Shown here: one piece after another, positions 16,216-22,123 of the stretch | Position numbering within the stretch: position 1 is the first letter of the stretch | Layout of the letters: every line of letters starts with the position of its first letter | Assembly (NCBI RefSeq): GCF_000725485.1 | Contig: NZ_JOAG01000067.1 | Location: 1 to 33,389 of the forward strand | Direction: 5' to 3' | Source: Nonomuraea candida | GTDB taxonomy: Bacteria > Actinomycetota > Actinomycetes > Streptosporangiales > Streptosporangiaceae | DNA length: 33,389 nt | Made by a program: the position numbers and the translations under genes | Notes under the pieces: generated by a model | What the model was told of the DNA's origin: nothing | The model's input: the letters and a program-made list of their open reading frames with translations, nothing else | The model's database searches: none

Positions 16216-17119
16216 CGCCGACACCTCCCGTCACCGGGGTGATGGCGCAGTCCGGGTCGAGCGCTATGGACTTGACCACGAACGCGGAGGGCTCGAGCAC
16301 CACATAGCAGTCCAGCTCCAGGTCCTGGAGGTAACGCAGCACACCGCGCCAGTCGAGGATTGTGGTGTACTGCTCAAGCGCCAGTTGCCGGATCGTCTCG
16401 CCGCTGGTGTACGGGCGTGCGTCGTTGATGCTGATCAGCGGGATCTCGGTGTTGTGATAGGGGTCCTTGAACCGCCACTCCTCACCGAACCTCTTGCGTA
16501 CCGTGCCCATCAGGTCGCAGTGGCCCGGATAGCTGTACGGGATCGCCCGGTACATTGCGCCGGCCTTGATCAGGGCCGGCTTCATCGCGTCGAGGTCGGA
16601 GACGCGGCAGGCGGCGAGGAACTGGTTGCTCGACACATAGGCGGACAGGTGCAGCAGGTGGTCCAGCTGCCGGCTCCGCAGCTCGTCGAACACCGTCCGG
16701 TGGTCGCCGTTGTAGAAGAAGACGCTGACGTAACCCGTGCCCTCGAACTCGTCGATCTCGATGGCGGCCATCAGGTGCGACATGCGGACCATGTCCTCCA
16801 GCGACACCCAGCCGGTGGCAGCGGCGGCGCTGAGGAAGCCCAGGCTGATTCCGGTCACGCACACCGGACGCAGGTCACGTTCGCGCAGGTCCTGCTGGTA
16901 GCCGGCGACGCCCATGAGGTTGATGAGGGGACGCCGGAACCGGGGGTCGTTCAGCTCGGCCTCGTCGCCGTCGCGCAGTATCGCCCTGAAGTCCATCGAC
17001 AAGGTGTCGCTGGCCAGGTCGAGCATGATGCGCATCTCCCGGGACCGCAGGCAGCGCTCGCGGATGTCGTCATCCAGATAGACCTGGGAGGGGAAGATGT
17101 AGGCACCGGTGGCGGTCAC
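16205..17119 (-). CDS. Discrete FabD-like acyltransferase 2
   Basis: About 304 residues, a second diverged acyltransferase. YIFPSQ replaces the usual FPGQG, GISLGFLSA carries the nucleophile Ser, and PYSYPGHCDLM aligns with the catalytic His segment normally read as AFHSPLM. The GTG at 17119 makes a GTGA overlap with the ketoreductase stop and has AAGGG 8 bases upstream. It is preferred over the GTG at 17128. Two tandem discrete acyltransferases beside a megasynthase that already has its own AT suggest an extra FAS-like elongation line or two different acyl donors. One may have become an acyl hydrolase or a chaperone-like subunit. Confidence 0.75.
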   Translation of the reverse strand: MTATGAYIFPSQVYLDDDIRERCLRSREMRIMLDLASDTLSMDFRAILRDGDEAELNDPRFRRPLINLMGVAGYQQDLRERDLRPVCVTGISLGFLSAAAATGWVSLEDMVRMSHLMAAIEIDEFEGTGYVSVFFYNGDHRTVFDELRSRQLDHLLHLSAYVSSNQFLAACRVSDLDAMKPALIKAGAMYRAIPYSYPGHCDLMGTVRKRFGEEWRFKDPYHNTEIPLISINDARPYTSGETIRQLALEQYTTILDWRGVLRYLQDLELDCYVVLEPSAFVVKSIALDPDCAITPVTGGVGGVR

Positions 17120-17874
17120 AGCGAGCACCCTTCGTCGACGAAGAGGACCTCACCGTTCATGGCGGCGAAGTCGGGGCCGACGATCTGGCGGATGACCGCG
17201 GCGACCCTGCCTGGCGGTATCAGCCGGTCCTCGAAGCCGGGGCCCATGATGTTCTCCACCACCTCGCGGGGCACCGTGGCCAGCAGGCGGGTGTCCCGGA
17301 TGGGGCCCGGAGAGATGGTGTTGAAGCGCACGCCGACGCCACCCCACTCCCGGGCGAAGCCGCGCGTCATCATCTCGATGGCGGCCTTGCTCGTGATGTA
17401 GCCGATCGCACCGGTCACGTAGCGCCGGGTGAGGATCGACGACACGTTGACCACGCTGCCGCCGCCGGTGGACGCGAGGGTCTGAGCGCTGATCGCGTTG
17501 ACCTGGTAGGCCCCGAAGACGTTCGCGTCGATGACGGCCTTGAAAGCCTCGGCGTTGGAGATGGTGGCCACGGCGACATGATTGGTGACGGCGCAGTTCA
17601 CGACGACGTCACACGGGGAGACGTCCAGGAGCAACCGCCGGATGGCGGTCGCGCCGACGTCGTCCGCGGGCAGAGAGAGCTGGTGGATGTGCGCCGCGCC
17701 GCCGTCTTCCGCGACGCCCGCAGCCGCCTTCTCGGCCTCTTCCCGCCGATCGTGGTAGGTCAGGTGCACCGCCTGTGCCACCTGCGCGAACTCGCGGGCC
17801 ACTGCCTGTCCGAGCCCACTGGTGCCACCGACGACCAGGACATTGCGGTACTGCGGTGAGCGCGTCTCACTCAT
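17116..17874 (-). CDS. FabG-like SDR ketoreductase
   Basis: A 252-residue classical short-chain dehydrogenase. VVGGTSGLGQA near the N-terminus is the NAD(P)-binding glycine motif. NVSSILTRRYVTGAIGYITSK contains the Ser, Tyr (YxxxK) and Lys of the active site. The C-terminal GEVLFVDEGCSL is typical of FabG. It should reduce the beta-keto group formed by the neighbouring KAS III or another condensing enzyme on the discrete ACP. The ATG has GGAG 7 bases upstream and lies inside the last codons of the GNAT gene (8-bp overlap). No enoylreductase is encoded nearby, so full saturation would need a housekeeping enzyme. Confidence 0.88.
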   Translation of the reverse strand: MSETRSPQYRNVLVVGGTSGLGQAVAREFAQVAQAVHLTYHDRREEAEKAAAGVAEDGGAAHIHQLSLPADDVGATAIRRLLLDVSPCDVVVNCAVTNHVAVATISNAEAFKAVIDANVFGAYQVNAISAQTLASTGGGSVVNVSSILTRRYVTGAIGYITSKAAIEMMTRGFAREWGGVGVRFNTISPGPIRDTRLLATVPREVVENIMGPGFEDRLIPPGRVAAVIRQIVGPDFAAMNGEVLFVDEGCSL

Positions 17875-18502
17875 GGCTGTTCTCCGCTCGGGCGATCTCA
17901 GATCCGCTCCTGTCGATGCCGCGCACCAGAGTGCCGGTCAGCCGCGACAGGAGGTCTTCGTCAACACGCCGGCCCACGCGCGGTTGATAGTGCGGATAGG
18001 GCCGGTAGTACTCCTCCCGGGTCAGGGAGGACTTCACCCCGGGGGCCGGCCCGTCCGGGGTCTGGAAGTAGTTCAGGCAGACCGCCTCGAACGTCAGGCC
18101 GTCGGCCAGGCCCAGCTTGACGGTGCTGTCGTTGTGCGCTCCGGTGGTGAACTCCACGCGCCGGCAGTTCAGCACCTCGAAGAGGTAGTCGACGAGCAGC
18201 ATGCCCGCCTCGATGCCGATGCCGGTGCCCCACAGACGCTGGTCACCGGTTGCCCCGCCGATCTCGTACACGCCCTCGCCCAGCCGCCAGAAGTGCGCCA
18301 GGCCGACGATGGTGCCACGGCGATCGATCACCAGCGCGGCGCGGCGCCCCTCACCTTCCAGTGCCAGGTACTGGGAGCTGCGGACGAGGCTGCTCGACGA
18401 GCCCCGCAGCAGCACCTCGCACTCTGTGGTGCTCAGCCACTTGGCCACCGTCTCCAGACAGTCCTCGGCAAAGGGCACCACCTCACACAGGAGACCCTTC
18501 AC
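17867..18502 (-). CDS. GNAT-family N-acyltransferase 1
   Basis: A 211-residue GNAT protein. The cofactor-binding motif A reads RLWGTGIGIEAG (R-x-x-G-x-G), preceded by a beta strand with GLAHFWRL and followed by RRVEFTTGAHNDST. This is the RimJ-like subgroup layout. In goadvionin synthesis a GNAT enzyme (GdvG) condenses the ACP-bound polyketide with the N-terminus of the peptide. This gene sits directly after the discrete ACP, so it is a strong candidate for that step. The start is a GTG with only a weak ribosome site, and it follows the ACP stop by 8 bp, consistent with coupling. The other candidate is the GNAT encoded at 20661-20041. Confidence 0.82.
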   Translation of the reverse strand: MKGLLCEVVPFAEDCLETVAKWLSTTECEVLLRGSSSSLVRSSQYLALEGEGRRAALVIDRRGTIVGLAHFWRLGEGVYEIGGATGDQRLWGTGIGIEAGMLLVDYLFEVLNCRRVEFTTGAHNDSTVKLGLADGLTFEAVCLNYFQTPDGPAPGVKSSLTREEYYRPYPHYQPRVGRRVDEDLLSRLTGTLVRGIDRSGSEIARAENSHE

Positions 18503-18510
18503 GCGGGCGC

Positions 18511-18744
18511 CTATCCCGCTTGCAGCTGGTCGTAGATGCTCCGCAGGGAGCTGACGTTCTCGACCTTCAGGTCGTACACCTTGTCGCCGTAGACGGGCAG
18601 CAGGGCGGAGGCGAACCTCAGGGTGTCGATCGATTCCAGGCCGTACTCGCTGTCCCGGCCGAAGACGACGGTGTCGTCATCAGGAGTCTCACCGGCCGTC
18701 AGGTCGGCGAAGAGGCTGAGGAAGAGCTTGCGAAGTTCGTCCAT
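18511..18744 (-). CDS. Discrete acyl carrier protein
   Basis: A 77-residue ACP. The phosphopantetheine attachment site is YGLESIDTLRF with Ser38, and the helical, acidic character is normal for the family. Its ATG lies 3 bp after the KAS III stop, and it precedes a GNAT gene. It probably carries the growing or finished acyl chain between KAS III, the ketoreductase, the discrete acyltransferases and a GNAT. The DSL motif is varied to ESI, which is common in dedicated secondary-metabolism ACPs. Confidence 0.88.
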   Translation of the reverse strand: MDELRKLFLSLFADLTAGETPDDDTVVFGRDSEYGLESIDTLRFASALLPVYGDKVYDLKVENVSSLRSIYDQLQAG

Positions 18745-18747
18745 GGG

Positions 18748-19767
18748 TCACGCGTCCACGCTTATGTCGAAGGGCAAACGGAAACAGAGGGAACCCCAAA
18801 GGAATCCGGCGCCGATGGCTCCGATGACGATGGTGTCTCCCGCCCTGGCCCTGCCGTCGGCGGCCAGCCGCCACAGGGAGGTCAGCGGCGACGCGGCGCC
18901 GGTGTTGCCGAGAACGTCACCGGAGATGCCCACTTTGCCGAGATCGGCACCCATCGATTCGATGATGTGCTCGACGAGCCGGATATTGGCCTGGTGAATG
19001 GCGATCCCGTCGACGTCGTCCAGCTCGACGCCCGCCGCGTCAAGGACCGCGTTGATGGATTTCGGCACCCGGGTGCCGGCTTCCTGCCAGACCAGCGGCC
19101 CATCCATGGTGAGATAGGGGCTGTCCATTGCGCCCCCCGGCGTGGCCCGCTGGTGGTTCAGCAGAGCGGGGCCCGCCAGCGCGACACCAGGAGAGTAGGC
19201 GTTGCCCAGGTCGTAGCTGAGCATTCCGTGCGGCCCGGGAGTCTTGGTGAACACCGCCGCGCCGGACGCGTCACCGAAGAAGACGCGCACGCGGCGGTCC
19301 GCCGGATCGGTGCCACGCGAGGCGGCTTCCGCGCACACCACGAGGGCGTTGCTCAGATCCGGCTCCTGGAGAAGACCTGCCGCGATGTAGGTGGCGTAGA
19401 CGAACGAAGAACACGCGTGCTGGGTGATGTCCACGATGCGCGGAGTCTCAATGCCGAGCCGATCGGCCACGATCACGCCGAGGGACGGCATGATCCAGTC
19501 CGGCGTGCTGCAGGCCACGACGAGCACATCGATGTCCCGGGGGGTGAGGCCGGCCTGGCGGATCGCCTTGTCCGCGCTCTCGACGGCCAGGTCCTCGATG
19601 CTCTCGTCGCCGGACAGGTAACGCCGCTCCCGGATGCCGGTCTTCCGCTCGATCCACGCTGGACTGGTGTTGAGCGTCTCGCAGAGTTCGGCGTTGGAAA
19701 CCACCCGGCGCGGCAGGCCCAAGCTGACACTTAACGGGCTAACAGGGGTGAGCTGCCACCTAGGCAT
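18748..19767 (-). CDS. KAS III-type ketoacyl-ACP synthase (FabH-like)
   Basis: About 339 residues. The Cys-His-Asn triad of KAS III enzymes is visible: Cys119 in QHACSSF, His near 258 in AIHQANIRL, and Asn near 288 in LGNTGAAS. GFLWGSLCFRLP at the end resembles the usual GAGFTWG strand. The ATG at 19767 follows GGAGAGG with good spacing; an upstream frame extension to 19839 is not supported. Leu12 is a TTA codon. It follows the precursor gene and is coupled to the ACP gene. It may start, extend or transfer an acyl chain. No FabF-type elongating KS is nearby apart from the megasynthase KS, so its exact role in chain building is open. Confidence 0.88.
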   Translation of the reverse strand: MPRWQLTPVSPLSVSLGLPRRVVSNAELCETLNTSPAWIERKTGIRERRYLSGDESIEDLAVESADKAIRQAGLTPRDIDVLVVACSTPDWIMPSLGVIVADRLGIETPRIVDITQHACSSFVYATYIAAGLLQEPDLSNALVVCAEAASRGTDPADRRVRVFFGDASGAAVFTKTPGPHGMLSYDLGNAYSPGVALAGPALLNHQRATPGGAMDSPYLTMDGPLVWQEAGTRVPKSINAVLDAAGVELDDVDGIAIHQANIRLVEHIIESMGADLGKVGISGDVLGNTGAASPLTSLWRLAADGRARAGDTIVIGAIGAGFLWGSLCFRLPFDISVDA

Positions 19768-19815
19768 GACGGTCCTCTCCAGTCTGGTGGTCTGGGACGG
19801 ATGGGAAGCCGGTGA

Positions 19816-19849
19816 GCGGCCCGCCACGCGAGATCGCACGGCGGACCGC
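19816..19849 (-). terminator. Hairpin between precursor gene and KAS III, probable attenuator
   Basis: A 10-bp stem with one G-U pair (arms 19816-19825 and 19840-19849) and a 14-nt loop lies 14 bp after the precursor stop. No T-run follows, so partial termination or 3' protection of the precursor mRNA is more likely than full termination. Such hairpins commonly raise lanA expression over that of downstream genes. Confidence 0.55.
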
Positions 19850-19862
19850 CCACCTACCCGCG

Positions 19863-19955
19863 TCAGCAGGTCTCGCTGCTGGCGCTGGCCGGCAGCTCGA
19901 TGCCGTCGGCCACGATCTCGGTGCCCTGGAGGTCCATCACGTTGGCGAGGTCCAT
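19863..19955 (-). CDS. lanA: Lipolanthine-type precursor peptide (LanA), 30 aa
   Basis: A 30-codon gene starting at ATG 19955 with AAGGAG 9 bases upstream and stopping at TGA 19863. The leader begins MDLANVMDLQGTEI; VMDLQ resembles the (I/L)xxLQ helix recognised by LanKC enzymes. The C-terminus is PASASSETC. Ser24, Ser27 and the terminal Cys30 fit the SxxSxxC pattern for labionin/avionin: LanKC makes two dehydroalanines, LanD decarboxylates Cys30, and double addition closes the ring. Ser26 and Thr29 are left as possible extra dehydration sites. There is no GG or other clear protease site, so leader length is uncertain. It sits between a GNAT gene and KAS III and is flanked by two hairpins. 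Too short for standard gene callers. Confidence 0.85.
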   Translation of the reverse strand: MDLANVMDLQGTEIVADGIELPASASSETC

Positions 19956-19996
19956 GTCTATCACTCCTTCCTTGACTTTTGTTTCAACCATGGGAA

Positions 19997-20016
19997 CATC
20001 GCTGTCTCCAGCGATG
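19997..20016 (-). promoter_or_regulatory. Hairpin upstream of the precursor gene
   Basis: A perfect 8-bp stem (CATCGCTG/CAGCGATG) with a 4-nt loop lies between the GNAT stop (20041) and the precursor start (19955). It has no T-run. It may be an RNA processing or stability element that fixes a new 5' end for the precursor message. Confidence 0.5.
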
Positions 20017-20040
20017 GCTCAAAGGTAGTAAATGGCGTGA

Positions 20041-20661
20041 TTACGCTGTCCACGACACATGGTCGTTGCCCTGAGTCAAATCTTCAAGAGTTTTCTTGCG
20101 CAGTGCCCTGATGACATCACCGCGCCTTTCCAGGACATGTCGATCACGGTCGGAGAATTTTTCGAGGTTCGCCCGGCAGATGACCGCCGGCCAGAATTTC
20201 CCGTCGATGAAGAACCGATCCCGGAGCACGCCTTCGATGATGAAGGAGTCGTACTCGACCAAGTATTCCAGCAGCACCTGGTTATAGGTGGCGACGAGCA
20301 ACTCCACCCGGACCACCTCGTGCGTTCTGCACAGGATGCCCACTGCGCCCCGAATCGCCTGCGCGGCCACGGCGGAGCTCCACGACTCGTCGTCGTTCGA
20401 GGTCACAGCGAGGCGGGCCACGCCAGGCGTCTGCATCATCGACCAGCTGACAGCGCCGATCAGCACCCCGGACCGCCGGACGACCAGATGCGATCTCCGC
20501 TCGTCCTGCACGATCCGCTGACGCATCGCAGCCGTACGCCACACCGGCCCATCGGTCGAGACATAGGAGAAAGGCGCCGCCAGCACCGCGTCGAGGAGGC
20601 GTTCTTCGTCTCTCGTGAGAACGGGAACGCATTCGACGCTCACGGACTCCTGACCGTTCAT
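20041..20661 (-). CDS. GNAT-family N-acyltransferase 2
   Basis: A 206-residue protein with a GNAT-like order of strands: an N-terminal half ending RRSGVLIGAVSWSM, a central TSNDDESWSSAVAAQAIRG where motif A is weak, then RVELLVATYNQVLLEYLVEYDSFIIEGVLRDRFF, which resembles the C-terminal GNAT half (NxxxxxxxExxGFxxEGxxR). It is the first gene of the minus-strand operon and directly precedes the precursor, which makes it a second candidate for joining acyl chain and peptide. The acyl-CoA loop is less conserved than in the other GNAT, compatible with an acyl-ACP donor. The ATG has GAGGGG only two bases away, an unusually tight spacing. Confidence 0.72.
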   Translation of the reverse strand: MNGQESVSVECVPVLTRDEERLLDAVLAAPFSYVSTDGPVWRTAAMRQRIVQDERRSHLVVRRSGVLIGAVSWSMMQTPGVARLAVTSNDDESWSSAVAAQAIRGAVGILCRTHEVVRVELLVATYNQVLLEYLVEYDSFIIEGVLRDRFFIDGKFWPAVICRANLEKFSDRDRHVLERRGDVIRALRKKTLEDLTQGNDHVSWTA

Positions 20662-20688
20662 TTCCCCTCGATCCCGGGCTAGGCGTTG

Positions 20689-20738
20689 AACTCCGGCGGA
20701 CTCCCGTGAATTCCGGCGAGCTCCGGCGAACTCCGGCG
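20689..20738. repeat. Five tandem 10-bp repeats in the GNAT2/precursor leader
   Basis: Five head-to-tail 10-mers based on AACTCCGGCG (20689-20698, 20699-20708, 20709-20718, 20719-20728, 20729-20738), the second being the most diverged. On the transcribed minus strand each unit reads CGCCGGAGTT and carries a Shine-Dalgarno-like GGAG. The period matches one DNA turn. They lie between the predicted promoter and the GNAT2 start. Confidence 0.75.
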
Positions 20739-20744
20739 ATACAG

Positions 20745-20773
20745 AAGTTAGTTTCGACGCAGGAGAGAGTCAA
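20745..20773 (-). promoter_or_regulatory. Predicted promoter of the minus-strand biosynthetic operon
   Basis: On the minus strand TTGACT (20768-20773) and TAACTT (20745-20750) are 17 bp apart. The -10 box is weak, as expected for a promoter that needs an activator. Two StrR-like operators lie about 100 and 200 bp upstream. Transcription would begin near 20738, at the edge of the 10-bp repeats. Confidence 0.45.
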
Positions 20774-20860
20774 TAACGGCGCACTCGAACAGCCGGCACC
20801 CCAGGGACGTAAATCCTTGAATTGCACACTCGCCGGCTGCGGTCACGCCAGGCGGGCGAC

Positions 20861-20889
20861 GTTCAATTGCTCATTCTGGACAGTTGCGC
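20861..20889. promoter_or_regulatory. StrR-like operator, site 1 (imperfect)
   Basis: GTTCAATTG (20861-20869), an 11-bp spacer, then CAGTTGCGC (20881-20889). The architecture matches the published StrR consensus GTTCGActG-N11-CagTcGAAc, with some mismatches. It lies between the divergent GNAT2/precursor and LanB transcripts. Confidence 0.6.
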
Positions 20890-20961
20890 AGAGGGCATGG
20901 GGAACCGTGGCGGCCGGGCCCGGGAGCGCGGAACGGCATTCCGTTCCGCGCACGCGCTTGC

Positions 20962-20990
20962 GTGCAACTGCCCATATCATTCAGTTGCAC
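20962..20990. promoter_or_regulatory. StrR-like operator, site 2 (perfect inverted repeat)
   Basis: GTGCAACTG (20962-20970), an 11-bp spacer, then CAGTTGCAC (20982-20990), a perfect 9-bp inverted repeat. Arm length, spacer and the inner ACTG/CAGT match the StrR operator plan. A StrR-family gene lies at 26495-25389. An AT-rich stretch follows at once and may hold the plus-strand promoter. Confidence 0.75.
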
Positions 20991-21155
20991 AAATAATATG
21001 CATGGATTACTGAAATCTTTTCAAATTGTTCGACGCACAGTGCGAAGGCATCTACCGCACAGGCCGACGCCTTGGTTACGCTCACCCGGCCAGTGAGCAG
21101 CAGGAACATGGGCAGCCCCATGCCTCCTGTCATTCCCCGCATTTTGGAAGGATCC

Positions 21156-22121
21156 ATGTCTGCCGATCACCTCACCTCTTCCCGGCCGTACCAGTTGGCG
21201 GCAGGTGTGCTCGCGGTCATGGCGGGCACCGACCTGGAACAAGCCGCCGCGGAGCACAGCCTGCCGCCGGCGGACCTGGGCGAAGCGCTGGAGGTATATC
21301 AGGCGGCCGGGCTCTCCGCACTGGAACAGCGCAGCGAGCGCGACTGGTACCAGGTCAGCGTCGAGTTCTCCGACTGGGATGCCGCGGAGACGGCTGGCGC
21401 CGTACGGCTCGGACCGCTCCTCGACGACCTCGTGGCCGACGGAGCAGTCACGGGATGGTGGTTTCTGCGCAAACAGCCCTGCTGGCGGCTGCGGCTACGG
21501 CTGCCTGACACGAACTTCGCCCCCGTGGAAAAGGCGCTGAACGAGCTGGCCGAGGCCGGGCTCCTGACGCGCTGGTGGCCGGCCTTCTACGAGCCGGAGA
21601 CAGCCGCCTTCGGAGGTCTGGAAGGCATCGACGTCATCCACGAGCTGTTCTGTGCCGACAGCCGGGGGGTGCTGGACTACTGCCGTCGCACCCACCCCGG
21701 ACTGAGGCGGGCCACGCTGTCGACCCTGCTTCTCAGCGCCCTGCTGTCCACGGCCGGGCTGGATCTGTTCGAGCGCGGCGACGTCTTCGCGCGGGTGGCC
21801 GAGTTGCGGCCCGGACGGCCCGACGCCGCGCACGACGGCATGGTGACCGACAGCCTGCGGGCCCACCTGACCGACCCCGGCGCGAGCCGCGTGCTGTTCA
21901 CACCCGGCAAGCCACTCTCCTTCGCCGCGCCCTGGCTCAGGGCGTTTGAAACCGCCGGCCGCCGGCTCGGCGAGGCCTCCGCGGCCGGCCGCCTCGGCCG
22001 CGGCCTGCGTGGCGTCCTCACCCACGTGGTGATCTTCCATTGGAATCGGCTCGGCATTGCACCGGCCGCCCAGGCGACCCTCGCCCGCGTCGCGGGCGCC
22101 GCCCTCCTGCCGGAAGACTGA
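21156..22121 (+). CDS. Standalone LanB elimination-type protein (SpaB_C / thiopeptide-type)
   Basis: About 321 residues from ATG 21156, which follows GGAAGG at 5 bases; the longer frame from 21072 has no support. Residues 1-60 are a small helical domain (YQLAAGVLAVMAG). The rest is the lantibiotic dehydratase C-terminal (glutamate elimination) fold: WYQVSVEF, then PCWRLRLRL with Arg111/113/115, FYEPETAAFGG with acidic residues near 146-148, ELFCADS, and IFHWNRLG with His near 295. These match the Arg pair, Glu and His used by NisB-type enzymes to eliminate glutamate. It is 2 bp from the LanB gene, forming a glutamylation/elimination pair as in thiopeptide and goadsporin systems. Divergent from the precursor operon. 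Confidence 0.82.
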   Translation: MSADHLTSSRPYQLAAGVLAVMAGTDLEQAAAEHSLPPADLGEALEVYQAAGLSALEQRSERDWYQVSVEFSDWDAAETAGAVRLGPLLDDLVADGAVTGWWFLRKQPCWRLRLRLPDTNFAPVEKALNELAEAGLLTRWWPAFYEPETAAFGGLEGIDVIHELFCADSRGVLDYCRRTHPGLRRATLSTLLLSALLSTAGLDLFERGDVFARVAELRPGRPDAAHDGMVTDSLRAHLTDPGASRVLFTPGKPLSFAAPWLRAFETAGRRLGEASAAGRLGRGLRGVLTHVVIFHWNRLGIAPAAQATLARVAGAALLPED

Positions 22122-22123
22122 CC

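Noticed and set aside
21072..21155. N-terminal extension of the SpaB_C protein from ATG 21072
   Set aside because: No ribosome site, basic and low-complexity content; ATG 21156 has GGAAGG at good spacing and begins the conserved domain.
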